A stretch of DNA of 64,000 nucleotides from Streptomyces syringium (GCF_017876625.1 NZ_JAGIOH010000001.1:5787501-5851500); one strand, 5' to 3'; counted from the first letter of the stretch, positions 23,926 through 32,452 are shown. Made by a program: numbers and translations. The notes: generated from the sequence alone by a model not told the origin.

Positions 23926-24927
23926 ATGGCGACAGACCTCAAGGGCCGCCACTTCCTCAAGGAGACGGACTTCACCGCGGAGGAGTTCCACGGTCTGATC
24001 GAGCTGGCCGCGGAACTCAAGGCGGCCAAGCGCGCGGGCACCGAGGAGCCGCGGCTGCGGGGCCGGAACATCGCGCTCGTCTTCGAGAAGACCTCGACCC
24101 GCACCCGCTGCGCCTTCGAGGTGGCCGCCGCCGACCAGGGCGCCCGGACGACCTATCTGGACCCCGCGGGCTCCCAGGTCGGGCACAAGGAGTCCGTCCG
24201 GGACACCGCACGGGTGCTCGGCCGGATGTTCGACGGCATCGAGTACCGCGGCCACGGCCAGGAGGTCGTCGAGGAGCTGGCCGCGCACGCCGGGGTGCCG
24301 GTCTTCAACGGCCTGACCGACGAGTGGCACCCCACCCAGATGCTCGCCGACGTCCTCACCATGAGCGAGCACACCGCCAAGTCGCTGGAGCACGTCGCCT
24401 TCGCCTACCTCGGCGACGCCCGGTACAACATGGGCAACTCCTACCTGGTCACCGGCGCCCTCCTCGGCATGGACGTACGGATCGTGGCCCCCGAGGAGCT
24501 CTGGCCGGCCCCGGAGGTCGTCGCCGAGGCGCGGCGCCTGGCCGAGACGAGCGGCGCCCGCATCACACTGACCGCGGACGTCGCCGAAGGGGTGCTCGGC
24601 GCCGACTTCGTCGCCACCGACGTATGGGTGTCGATGGGGGAGCCCAAGGAGGTGTGGGACGCGCGGATCGCGCTGCTCGCCCCGTACGCGGTCACCATGG
24701 ACGTGCTGCGCGCGACCGGCAATCCGGCGGTGAAGTTCCTGCACTGCCTGCCCGCCTTCCACGACCTCGGCACCTCGGTCGCCCGGGAGATCCACGAGCG
24801 CCACGGGCTGACCTCGCTGGAGGTGACCGACGAGGTCTTCGAGTCGGTGCACTCCGTCGTCTTCGACGAGGCCGAGAACCGGATGCACACGATCAAGGCC
24901 GTGCTGGTGGCGACCCTGGGCGACTGA
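23926..24927 (+). CDS. Ornithine carbamoyltransferase
   Basis: The 333-residue enzyme interconverts ornithine plus carbamoyl phosphate and citrulline. FEKTSTRTRCAFEVAAADQG contains the carbamoyl-phosphate-binding STRTR, and GSQVGHKESVRDTARVLGRM follows. EWHPTQMLADVLTM and the C-terminal FLHCLPAFHD supply the ornithine-binding part. Its place directly after arcA suggests the catabolic role (arcB). A biosynthetic argF role is possible, because it has its own upstream region with a candidate ARG box. A strong bidirectional terminator follows. Confidence 0.92.
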   Translation: MATDLKGRHFLKETDFTAEEFHGLIELAAELKAAKRAGTEEPRLRGRNIALVFEKTSTRTRCAFEVAAADQGARTTYLDPAGSQVGHKESVRDTARVLGRMFDGIEYRGHGQEVVEELAAHAGVPVFNGLTDEWHPTQMLADVLTMSEHTAKSLEHVAFAYLGDARYNMGNSYLVTGALLGMDVRIVAPEELWPAPEVVAEARRLAETSGARITLTADVAEGVLGADFVATDVWVSMGEPKEVWDARIALLAPYAVTMDVLRATGNPAVKFLHCLPAFHDLGTSVAREIHERHGLTSLEVTDEVFESVHSVVFDEAENRMHTIKAVLVATLGD

Positions 24928-24945
24928 GCCCGGCCGACGCACGCG

Positions 24946-24991
24946 GGCAAGGGCCCGGCACCCCCGCTCACGGGGGTGCCGGGCCCTTGCC
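24946..24991. terminator. Strong hairpin terminator
   Basis: The arms 24946-24966 and 24971-24991 are perfect complements over 21 bases with the 4-base loop CTCA. It ends the arginine genes before the aryl-CoA cluster begins. Confidence 0.85.
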
Positions 24992-25041
24992 GTCCCCGCT
25001 GTCGGCCCCCGTCGTCTCCCGGCCCATGCCTATCGCGCACT

Positions 25042-25070
25042 CGTGACGACAGTCACGCTTCGGTGATAAC
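25042..25070 (+). promoter_or_regulatory. Promoter with overlapping palindromic operator for the enoyl-CoA hydratase operon
   Basis: CGTGACGACAGTCACG (25042-25057) is a perfect 6+4+6 palindrome. GATAAC at 25065-25070 is a good -10, 17 bases after CGTGAC, which would serve as the -35. The same TGAC-N4-GTCA core, with identical distance to GATAAT, occurs at 30812-30838 before the acyl-CoA dehydrogenase gene. This points to one shared regulator, most likely the PaaX protein encoded between them. Confidence 0.6.
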
Positions 25071-25119
25071 TTCGCCGGGCAGGCACGCACCAGCCACCGG
25101 CTGAAGGAGGCCGTGCTCC

Positions 25120-25947
25120 ATGAGTCCGTTCACCGGCTCCGCGCACCGCACCGAGGAATGGCGGCACCTGCGCCTGACTCTCGACGAGGGCGTCGCGACC
25201 GTCACCCTCGCCCGGCCCGACAAGCTCAACGCCCTGACCTTCGGCGCCTACGCCGACCTTCGCGACCTGCTGCCCGAGCTGGCCCGCGACGGCTCCGTAC
25301 GGGCCCTCGTGCTCGGCGGCGAGGGCCGCGGCTTCTGCTCCGGAGGTGACGTCGACGAGATCATCGGCGCCACCCTGGCCATGGACACCGGCCAATTACT
25401 CGACTTCAACCGCATGACCGGCCAGGTCGTACGGGCCCTGCGCGAGTGCCCCTTCCCGGTGATCGCCGCCGTCCACGGGGTCGCGGCGGGCGCCGGCGCC
25501 GTCCTCGCGCTCGCCGCCGACTTCCGCGTCGCCGACCCGACCGCCCGCTTCGCCTTCCTCTTCACCAAGGTCGGCCTCTCCGGCGGCGACATGGGCGCCG
25601 CCTATCTGCTGCCCCGCGTCGTCGGCCTCGGCCACGCCACCCGGCTGCTGATGCTCGGCGAGAGCGTGCGCGCACCCGAGGCCGAACGCATCGGCCTCAT
25701 CAGCCAGTTGGCAGACGAGGGTGAGGCGGCCGCCGCGGCGCAGACGCTCGCCCGGCGTCTCGCCGACGGCCCCGCCCTCGCCCATGCCCAGACCAAGGCC
25801 CTGCTCACCGCGGAACTCGACATGCCGCTCGCCGCCGCCGTCGAGCTGGACGCCGCCACCCAGGCACTGCTGATGAACGGCGCCGACTACGCCGAATTCC
25901 ACGCCGCGTTCACCGAGAAGCGGCCCCCCAAGTGGCAGGGGCGGTGA
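25120..25947 (+). CDS. Enoyl-CoA hydratase/isomerase; contains a TTA codon
   Basis: The 275-residue crotonase-fold protein has ARPDKLNALTFGAYADLRDL, then GGEGRGFCSGGDVDEIIG (first oxyanion loop), VIAAVHGVAAGAGAVLALAA (second oxyanion loop) and FTKVGLSGGDMGAAYLLPRV. No clear Glu pair of a hydratase is present at both usual positions, so isomerase- or hydrolase-type chemistry on a ring-derived acyl-CoA is possible. A TTA codon lies at 25396-25398, which suggests bldA control of the operon. The fused monooxygenase gene begins 2 bases after the stop. In the 2-aminobenzoyl-CoA route a crotonase acts after ring reduction. Confidence 0.88.
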   Translation: MSPFTGSAHRTEEWRHLRLTLDEGVATVTLARPDKLNALTFGAYADLRDLLPELARDGSVRALVLGGEGRGFCSGGDVDEIIGATLAMDTGQLLDFNRMTGQVVRALRECPFPVIAAVHGVAAGAGAVLALAADFRVADPTARFAFLFTKVGLSGGDMGAAYLLPRVVGLGHATRLLMLGESVRAPEAERIGLISQLADEGEAAAAAQTLARRLADGPALAHAQTKALLTAELDMPLAAAVELDAATQALLMNGADYAEFHAAFTEKRPPKWQGR

Positions 25948-25949
25948 CG

Positions 25950-28190
25950 ATGAAGGTCGCGGTCATCGGCGGCGGACCCGGCGGTCTCTACACCGCGGCG
26001 CTGCTGAAACGTCAGGACCCCGGACACCGGGTCACCCTCTGGGAGCGCAACGCCCCCGACGACACCTTCGGTTTCGGGGTCGTCCTCTCCGACGAGACCC
26101 TCGGCGGCATCGAGAGCGCCGACCCGGTCGTCCACCGTGCCCTGAGCGAGGAGTACGTCCGCTGGGACGACATCGACGTCGTCCACCGCGGGCGCGTGCT
26201 GACCTCCGGCGGACACGGCTTCGCCGCCCTCGGCCGCCGTCGGCTCCTGGAGATCCTCCACGAGCGCTGCCGCGCCCTCGGAGTCACCCTGCACTTCTCC
26301 ACCGAGGCACCGCCCGCCGCCGAGCTGGCCCGCTCCCACGATCTCGTCGTCGCCGCCGACGGGGTGCACAGCCGCACCCGCGACGCCCACCGAGACGCCT
26401 TCCGCCCCACCCTCACTACACACCGCTGCCGCTACATCTGGCTCGCCGCCGACTTCGCCCTCGACGCGTTCCGCTTCGAGCTGGCCGAGACCGAACACGG
26501 TCTGATGCAGCTGCACGGCTACCCCTTCTCGCCCCGCGCGAGCACCGTCATCGTCGAGATGCGCGAGGAGGTATGGCGGCGCGCCGGCCTCGACCGCTGC
26601 GACGAGGACGCCTCCATCGAACAGTGCGGCAAGTACTTCGCGGACTTCCTCGGCGGGCGCCCCCTGCGCTCGAACCACTCCGCCTGGACCGCCTTCCGGA
26701 CCGTCGTCAACGAACGCTGGTCCCACGGCAACACCGTGCTGCTCGGCGACGCCGCCCACACCGCGCACTTCTCCATCGGCTCCGGCACCAAGCTCGCCGT
26801 CGAGGACGCCCTCGCCCTCACCGCCCATCTGACGGACCGGCCCACGGTCGCCGAGGCCCTGGCCGCCTACGAGGCCGAACGGGGCCCGGTGGTGGCGTCC
26901 ACCCAGCGCGCGGCCCGCGCCAGCCTGGAGTGGTTCGAGAACCTCGCCGTCCACGTCGACCAGCCGCCCCGCCGGTTCGCCTTCAACCTCCTCACCCGCA
27001 GCCGCCGCGTCACCCACGACAACCTGCGCCTGCGGGACGCGGACTTCGTCGCCGCCGTCGAGCGCGAAGCGGGCATACCCCCCGGGACACCGCCGATGTT
27101 CACCCCCTTCCGGCTGCGTGAACTGACCCTGCGCAACCGTGTCGTCGTCTCCCCGATGGACATGTACTCCGCCGTCGACGGCACCCCGGACGACTTCCAC
27201 CTCGTCCACCTCGGCGCCCGTGCCCTCGGCGGCGCCGGGCTCGTCATGACCGAGATGGTCTGCGTCAGCCCCCAGGGCCGGATCACCCCGGGCTGCACCG
27301 GCCTGTACGCACCGGAACACGAGGACGCCTGGCGCCGCGTCACCGGCTTCGTGCACACCCGGGCCCCCGGCACCGCCATCGGCGTCCAGCTCGGCCACTC
27401 CGGCCGCAAGGGCTCCACCCGCCTCATGTGGGAGGGCATCGACCAGCCGCTCCCCGACGGCAACTGGCCCCTCGTCGCCGCGTCCCCGCTGCCCTACCGG
27501 CCCGGTGTCAACCAGACCCCCAAGGCCCTCACGGGACCGGAACTAGCCGCCATCCGAGAGCAGTTCGTGCGCTCCGCCCGGTCCGCCGCCCGGGCCGGCT
27601 TCGACCTCCTCGAACTGCACTGCGCGCACGGCTATCTGCTGTCCGGCTTCCTCTCCCCCCTCACCAACCGGCGCGACGACGCCTACGGCGGCGACCTCGA
27701 AGGCCGGCTGCGCTACCCCCTGGAGGTCTTCGACGCCGTCAGAGCCGTCTGGCCCGCCGAGCGGCCCATGACGGTCCGCATCTCCGCCACCGACTGGGCC
27801 GCCGGCGGCACCACCGCCGACGACGCGGTCGCCGTCGCCCGCGCCTTCGCCGACCACGGTGCCGACGCCATCGACGTCTCCACCGGCCAGGTCGTCCCCG
27901 ACGAGCAGCCCGCCTACGGCCGCTCGTACCAGACGCCCTTCGCCGACCGGATCCGCCACGAGGTGGGCGTCCCCGTCGTCGCGGTCGGCGCCATCTCCTC
28001 CTGGGACGACGTCAATTCGCTGGTCCTGGCGGGCCGTGCGGACCTCTGCGCCCTCGCCCGCCCGCACCTCTACGACCCGAACTGGACCCTGCACGCCGCG
28101 GCCGACCAGGGCTACACCGGCCCCGGCGCGCCCTGGCCACAGCCGTACCGGGCGGGCAGCCGCAAGCCACCGACGGGGCGCACGGTCTGA
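25950..28190 (+). CDS. Fused flavin monooxygenase / OYE-type reductase (2-aminobenzoyl-CoA monooxygenase/reductase or salicylyl-CoA 5-hydroxylase type)
   Basis: From ATG 25950 the protein has 746 residues. Residues 1-about 370 form a class A FAD monooxygenase with MKVAVIGGGPGGLYTAALL (dinucleotide fold) and VLLGDAAHTAHFSIGSGTKL (FAD ribityl site). Residues about 380-740 form an old-yellow-enzyme domain with FRLRELTLRNRVVVSPMDMY, then AIGVQLGHSGRKGSTRLMWE and DLLELHCAHGYLLSGFLSPL. This fusion is the hallmark of 2-aminobenzoyl-CoA monooxygenase/reductase, which hydroxylates and then reduces the ring; streptomycete homologues are usually named salicylyl-CoA 5-hydroxylase. The cluster also has a CoA ligase, a dehydrogenase and a RidA deaminase, so I favour the aminobenzoyl-CoA substrate. 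Direct substrate evidence is not in the sequence. Confidence 0.85.
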   Translation: MKVAVIGGGPGGLYTAALLKRQDPGHRVTLWERNAPDDTFGFGVVLSDETLGGIESADPVVHRALSEEYVRWDDIDVVHRGRVLTSGGHGFAALGRRRLLEILHERCRALGVTLHFSTEAPPAAELARSHDLVVAADGVHSRTRDAHRDAFRPTLTTHRCRYIWLAADFALDAFRFELAETEHGLMQLHGYPFSPRASTVIVEMREEVWRRAGLDRCDEDASIEQCGKYFADFLGGRPLRSNHSAWTAFRTVVNERWSHGNTVLLGDAAHTAHFSIGSGTKLAVEDALALTAHLTDRPTVAEALAAYEAERGPVVASTQRAARASLEWFENLAVHVDQPPRRFAFNLLTRSRRVTHDNLRLRDADFVAAVEREAGIPPGTPPMFTPFRLRELTLRNRVVVSPMDMYSAVDGTPDDFHLVHLGARALGGAGLVMTEMVCVSPQGRITPGCTGLYAPEHEDAWRRVTGFVHTRAPGTAIGVQLGHSGRKGSTRLMWEGIDQPLPDGNWPLVAASPLPYRPGVNQTPKALTGPELAAIREQFVRSARSAARAGFDLLELHCAHGYLLSGFLSPLTNRRDDAYGGDLEGRLRYPLEVFDAVRAVWPAERPMTVRISATDWAAGGTTADDAVAVARAFADHGADAIDVSTGQVVPDEQPAYGRSYQTPFADRIRHEVGVPVVAVGAISSWDDVNSLVLAGRADLCALARPHLYDPNWTLHAAADQGYTGPGAPWPQPYRAGSRKPPTGRTV

Positions 28191-28227
28191 CCGGGGGAAC
28201 GGCAGCACCGGAGGGCAGGAAGCCCGG

Positions 28228-29088
28228 CTACGCAAGGACCGGTGCGACGAACCGCCCGCCCGCGTCCCGCAGCCGTGCGTGCAGGGCGCCGAAGACCCGG
28301 GCGGCCCGCCCGCCCGGCCACCGGTCCGGCAGCAGTGAGGCCGGCAGCCCCGGGTCGGCGTACGGCAGCCGCCGCCAGGAGTCCAGCGCGAGCAGGTAGT
28401 CGCGGTAGGCCTCCTCCGGCGGCAGCGTCCGCCGGCGCGCCCAGCGCCGCAGCACGGGCTCGTGGGCGTCCAGGAACGCGCGGTGCTGTGTCGCCAGCGC
28501 GTCCAGGTCCCACCACCGGGCCACCGCCTCGGGGGTCGGGTCGAAGCCGAGGTGGCCGCCCTTGAACAGGTCGACATAGGCGTCCAGTCCGAGCCTCTCC
28601 AGGGTGTGCCGCGTCTCCTCGTGGACGTGCGCCGGGGCGATCCACACCCCGGGTGCCGCCGTGCCGAACCCCAGCCTGGTCAGCCGGGAGCGCAACAGGT
28701 GCCGCTTGTGCCGTTCCTCCTCGGGAACGGAGAAGACGGCCAGCAGCCACCCCTGGCCGGCCCGCGCCGGGGGGCGGCCGTAGATCCGCCGGTCACCGTC
28801 GCGCAGCAGCTCGCGGGCGTCGTCCGACAGCCCGTAACCCGCCGCCCCGGCCGCCGTGCGGCCCGCGACGAGCAGCCCGCGCCGCTTGAGCCGGGAGACG
28901 GCGGACCGCACCGACGGGGAGTCCACGCCCACGGCGCCGAGCAGCCGGATGAGGGCCGCGATGGGTACCGGACCGGCCGGGTCGTCGGCGCTGCCGCGCC
29001 CGTACGCGCCGTAGAAGGTGACGATGAGGGACCTGGGGGTGTGGGACGGCTGCGGATCTGTCGGCTGGTCAGTCGGCTGGTCAGTCAC
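28228..29088 (-). CDS. PaaX-family transcriptional regulator
   Basis: The 286-residue protein from GTG 29088 overlaps the CoA ligase stop by 8 bases, so the two are co-translated. The N-terminus has a short Thr-Asp-Gln-Pro repeat from 12-base DNA repeats. The PaaX winged helix follows: RSLIVTFYGAYGRG, then VPIAALIRLLGAVGVDSPSV, then RSAVSRLKRRGLL. The C-terminal PaaX domain has WLLAVFSVPEEERHKRHLLR and GFGTAAPGVWIAP. PaaX regulators repress aryl-CoA catabolic operons and are released by CoA thioesters. It probably binds the TGAC-N4-GTCA palindromes upstream of both plus-strand operons of this cluster. Confidence 0.88.
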   Translation of the reverse strand: MTDQPTDQPTDPQPSHTPRSLIVTFYGAYGRGSADDPAGPVPIAALIRLLGAVGVDSPSVRSAVSRLKRRGLLVAGRTAAGAAGYGLSDDARELLRDGDRRIYGRPPARAGQGWLLAVFSVPEEERHKRHLLRSRLTRLGFGTAAPGVWIAPAHVHEETRHTLERLGLDAYVDLFKGGHLGFDPTPEAVARWWDLDALATQHRAFLDAHEPVLRRWARRRTLPPEEAYRDYLLALDSWRRLPYADPGLPASLLPDRWPGGRAARVFGALHARLRDAGGRFVAPVLA

Positions 29089-30721
29089 GGGGAAACTGTA
29101 AAGCTCCCGCGCGCAGCCTGAAGCGCTGGAGTTTGCCGGTGGGCGTGCGGGGAAGGGCGTCCAGGAACTCGATCTCGCGAGGGCACTTGTAGGGAACGAT
29201 CTCCTTTTTGGTGAACTCCCGCAGCTCCGCGACGGTCTCCTCGGTACGCGGCACGCCCGCCCGCAGCACCACGTGCGCGACGACCACCTGGCCGCGCCGG
29301 CTGTCCGGCCGCCCGACGACGGCCGCTTCGAGGACGTCGGGATGGCGTAACAGCGCTTCCTCGACCTCGGGGCCCGCGATGTTGTACCCCGCCGAAATGA
29401 TCATGTCGTCGGCGCGGGCCACATAGTGGAAGTAGCCGTCTTCGTCCCGGATGTAGGTGTCCCCGGTGAGGTTCCAGCCGCCTTGCACGTAGTCGCGCTG
29501 ACGCACGTCCGTCAGATAGCGGCAGCCGGTCGGGCCGCGCACGGCCAGCAGCCCCGCTTCGCCGTCCGGCAGCGGACGGCCGTCGGCGCCCACCACCCGT
29601 GCCTCGTAACCGGGCACCGGCAGCCCGGTCGCACCGGGCCGGGCCGCCTCGTCGGCCGCGGAGATGAAGATGTGCAGCATCTCGGTGGCGCCTATGCCGT
29701 TGATGACGCGCAGCCCCGTCGCGTGCTGCCAGTCGTGCCAGAGGGCGGCGGGCAGGTGCTCGCCCGCGGAGACGCACCGGCGCAGCGAGGAGACGTCGTA
29801 CGCGCCGAGTTCGCCGAGCATCGCACGGTAGGCGGTCGGCGCCGTGAACAGCACCGAGACGCGGTGCCGTTCGATGTCGGCGAGCAGCCGCCGGGGGCCG
29901 CCCCAGTCGGCTAGCAGGGTCTGGGCGCCCGCGCGCAGCGGGAAGACGAGCAGCCCGCCGAGTCCGAAGGTGAAGCCCAGCGGCGGGCTGCCCGCGAAGA
30001 CGTCGTCGGGGCGCGGCCGCAGGACGTGGGCGGAGAACGTGTCGGCCATGGCGAGCACGTCACGGTGGAAATGCATACAGCCCTTGGGGCGTCCGGTCGT
30101 GCCGGAGGTGAAGGCGATGAGCGCGACGTCGTCCGCGGAGGTCTCGACAGGTGCGTACGCTATGGATTTTTTGGCCGCGAGCCGCAGCAGATCACCCCCG
30201 TCGCCCCCGCCGAACGGCGTGATCGCCAGGTCCGGTACCCCGGCCGCGACCAGGTCGTCGGTCGACCGGGCGTCGCACAGCGCGTGCCGTACCCGCGCGA
30301 GTTCGCAGATCGTCGCGAGTTCGTGCGGGCGCTGCGCGGCCAGCACGGTCACCGCCACCGCCCCCGCCTTCATCACCGCGAGCCAGCAGGCCGCCAGCCA
30401 GGGCGTGGTGGGGCCCCGTAACAGGACCCGGTTGCCGGGGACCACGCCGAGGTCCTCGGTGAGCGTGCGGGCGATCCGGTTCACCCGGGCGGTCAGCTCG
30501 CCGTACGACCAGACGCCGCCCTCGCCGTCCCGCACGGCGGGCCGGTCCGTGCCCAGCCGCGCCACCGTCGCGTCCAGCAGCTCGACACCGCAGTTGAGAC
30601 GGTCGGGGTAGCGCGGTCCGCGCGCCCCCGGCAGGTCGAAGCGGAGGTCCGGCCACTGACCGCCGGGGGGCAGATGGTCGCGCGGAAAGGTGTCGACATG
30701 GGCCGACGGCATGAGCTCCAT
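29081..30721 (-). CDS. Aryl-CoA ligase (2-aminobenzoate/benzoate-CoA ligase family)
   Basis: The 546-residue ANL-superfamily enzyme activates an aromatic acid to its CoA thioester with ATP. The P-loop ALIAFTSGTTGRPKGCMHFH, the A5 region INGIGATEMLHIF, the hinge YFHYVARADDMIISAGYNIA and the catalytic-lysine motif PRTPTGKLQRFRL are complete. The Gly-Ile-Gly-Ala-Thr-Glu-Met type of A5 motif and the length fit the benzoate/2-aminobenzoate-CoA ligase group rather than fatty acyl or acetyl-CoA synthetases. A second ATG three codons in has a closer GGAG and may be the true start. It is divergent from the acyl-CoA dehydrogenase gene and followed by paaX. Confidence 0.85.
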   Translation of the reverse strand: MELMPSAHVDTFPRDHLPPGGQWPDLRFDLPGARGPRYPDRLNCGVELLDATVARLGTDRPAVRDGEGGVWSYGELTARVNRIARTLTEDLGVVPGNRVLLRGPTTPWLAACWLAVMKAGAVAVTVLAAQRPHELATICELARVRHALCDARSTDDLVAAGVPDLAITPFGGGDGGDLLRLAAKKSIAYAPVETSADDVALIAFTSGTTGRPKGCMHFHRDVLAMADTFSAHVLRPRPDDVFAGSPPLGFTFGLGGLLVFPLRAGAQTLLADWGGPRRLLADIERHRVSVLFTAPTAYRAMLGELGAYDVSSLRRCVSAGEHLPAALWHDWQHATGLRVINGIGATEMLHIFISAADEAARPGATGLPVPGYEARVVGADGRPLPDGEAGLLAVRGPTGCRYLTDVRQRDYVQGGWNLTGDTYIRDEDGYFHYVARADDMIISAGYNIAGPEVEEALLRHPDVLEAAVVGRPDSRRGQVVVAHVVLRAGVPRTEETVAELREFTKKEIVPYKCPREIEFLDALPRTPTGKLQRFRLRAGALQFPRD

Positions 30722-30796
30722 CGCGGGTTGCGCCCCCTAGCGCCGAGGAAAAATGGAGGTGAACGGGGGACTTGCCAGCCATGCGGATCCGCTGCC

Positions 30797-30824
30797 AGCG
30801 TAGCGAGTTGGTGACGGCAGTCAA
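30797..30824 (-). promoter_or_regulatory. Minus-strand promoter of the CoA ligase-paaX operon
   Basis: On the minus strand TTGACT (30824-30819) is followed after 16 bases by TACGCT (30802-30797). It overlaps the palindrome that serves the divergent acyl-CoA dehydrogenase promoter, so one bound regulator would cover both. Confidence 0.5.
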
Positions 30825-30838
30825 CAGAGCGCGATAAT
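30811..30838 (+). promoter_or_regulatory. Operator/promoter of the acyl-CoA dehydrogenase operon
   Basis: GTGACGGCAGTCAAC starts at 30811 and has the TGAC-GGCA-GTCA palindromic core at 30812-30823. GATAAT lies at 30833-30838, nine bases after the core, the same arrangement as at 25042-25070. The GTGAC would form part of the -35. Confidence 0.6.
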
Positions 30839-30860
30839 CACCGACAGAGGAGGGTGCCCG

Positions 30861-32036
30861 GTGTCGACACCGTTCGCACTGGACCGGGGACAGCGTGACT
30901 GGTGCGCCGAGCTGCGCGCGCTCGCCGCGGAGCGGCTGCGCCCGCTGGCGGACAAGGGCGAGCCCGGACGCGTCAACCGGCCGCTCGTCGCGGCCCTCGG
31001 TGAACTGGGCCTGCTCGCCCGGCTGTTGCCCGCCGACGGGTCCGTACGGGCCATGGACCTGTGCCTGCTGCGCGAATCCCTCGCCCTGGAGTCCACGGAG
31101 GCCGAGACGGCCCTCGCCCTCCAGGGCCTCGGCACGTACCCGATCGTGGACGCGGGGACCCCCGCGCAGCGGGCGCGCTGGCTGCCGGAGGTGGTGGCGG
31201 GCCGCGCGGTCGCCGCGTTCGCGCTCAGTGAGCCCGGCGCGGGCTCCGACGCCGCGGCGCTCGGACTGCGCGCGGAGCGCGAAGGGCCCGCCTGGAGGCT
31301 CACGGGGGAGAAGTGCTGGATCTCCAACGCCCCCGAGGCCGACCTCTACACCGTCTTCGCCCGCACCGGCCCGGCCCCCGGCGCCCGGGGCGTCACCGCC
31401 TTCCTGGTCCCAGCCGACCGCCCCGGCCTCGGCGGCCGCCCGCTGGCCATGGTCAGCCCGCACCCCATCGGCACCCTCACCTTCGACGCCGTCCCCGTCG
31501 GCCCCGACGACGTCATCGGTGAGGTCGGCGGCGGCTTCCGCGTCGCCATGCGCACCCTGGACCTCTTCCGCCCGAGCGTCGGTGCCTTCGCCGTCGGCAT
31601 GGCGAGGTCCGCGCTCCGCGCCGCCCTGGCCCACGCGGCCGGACGCCACGCGTTCGGCGGGCCGCTGAAGAACCTTCAGGCCGTCTCCCACCAACTCGCC
31701 GAGATGGCGACCCGCACCGAGGCCGCCGCCCTGCTCGTCCACGCGGCCGCCGCGGCGTACGACGCGGGCGAACCCGGCACGGCGGGCCGCTCGGCGATGG
31801 CCAAGCTGTTCGCCACCGAGACCGCGCAGTACGTCGTGGACGCCGCCGTGCAGATCCACGGCGCCCGCGCCCTGGAACGCGGCCACCTCCTCGAACACCT
31901 CTACCGCGAGGTCCGGGCGCCGCGCATCTACGAGGGGGCGACGGAGGTGCAGCGCACGATCATCGCGAAGGAGCTGTACCGGGCGGCCGCTGAGGGCGCC
32001 ACCGCCCCCACGGACCCCCAGGAGCCGGGCCGATGA
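30861..32036 (+). CDS. Acyl-CoA dehydrogenase family protein
   Basis: The 391-residue flavoprotein from GTG 30861 (AGGAGG about 10 bases upstream) has the standard layout. The N-terminal helices end at LALQGLGTYPIVDAGTPAQR. The mid-domain has AAFALSEPGAGSDAAALGLR and LTGEKCWISNAPEADLYTVF. The C-terminal domain has FGGPLKNLQAVSHQLAEMAT and IYEGATEVQRTIIAKELYR, which carries the Glu at the position usual for the catalytic base. In this cluster it would oxidise the ring-derived alicyclic acyl-CoA. It overlaps the RidA gene by ATGA. Confidence 0.88.
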   Translation: MSTPFALDRGQRDWCAELRALAAERLRPLADKGEPGRVNRPLVAALGELGLLARLLPADGSVRAMDLCLLRESLALESTEAETALALQGLGTYPIVDAGTPAQRARWLPEVVAGRAVAAFALSEPGAGSDAAALGLRAEREGPAWRLTGEKCWISNAPEADLYTVFARTGPAPGARGVTAFLVPADRPGLGGRPLAMVSPHPIGTLTFDAVPVGPDDVIGEVGGGFRVAMRTLDLFRPSVGAFAVGMARSALRAALAHAAGRHAFGGPLKNLQAVSHQLAEMATRTEAAALLVHAAAAAYDAGEPGTAGRSAMAKLFATETAQYVVDAAVQIHGARALERGHLLEHLYREVRAPRIYEGATEVQRTIIAKELYRAAAEGATAPTDPQEPGR

Positions 32037-32434
32037 GCGATCTCGAACGGGTCAACCCCGCCGGACTCTCCCCGCCCTCCGGCTTCTCGCACGCCGTCAC
32101 CGTCACCGGCGGCCGGCTGGCCTTCCTCGCCGGACAGACCGCCCTCGACGGTGCCGGCAAGGTCGTCGGCCAGGGCCTGCCGGAACAGTTCGAGCGGGCC
32201 CTGGCCAACCTCCTCGCCGCCCTCCGCGCCGCCGGAGGCGAGCCGCGGCACCTGGCACGCGTCACCGTCTACGCCACGGACGTCGGCGACTACCGCGCGC
32301 ACGCCCGTGAGCTGGGCGCCATCTGGCGCCGGCTGGCGGGGCGCGACTACCCGGCCATGGCCGTGATCGGCACGACCCGGCTCTGGGACGAGGAGGCCCT
32401 GGTGGAACTGGACGGGGTCGCGGTCCTGCCGTGA
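32033..32434 (+). CDS. RidA/YjgF family protein (probable enamine/imine deaminase)
   Basis: The 133-residue protein overlaps the dehydrogenase gene by ATGA. PPSGFSHAVTVTGGRLAFLA, then GQTALDGAGKVVGQGLPEQF and HLARVTVYATDVGDYRAHAR follow the RidA pattern. The C-terminal MAVIGTTRLWDEEALVELDG has Thr/Arg where RidA has the catalytic Arg (VGVxxL), so substrate use may differ. RidA proteins hydrolyse enamines or imines, releasing ammonia. An enamine is expected when the 2-aminobenzoyl-CoA ring is reduced, which makes this a plausible deamination step of the cluster and not just general housekeeping. Confidence 0.85.
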   Translation: MSDLERVNPAGLSPPSGFSHAVTVTGGRLAFLAGQTALDGAGKVVGQGLPEQFERALANLLAALRAAGGEPRHLARVTVYATDVGDYRAHARELGAIWRRLAGRDYPAMAVIGTTRLWDEEALVELDGVAVLP

Positions 32435-32452
32435 TCCGCGCCGACCGCCCGC

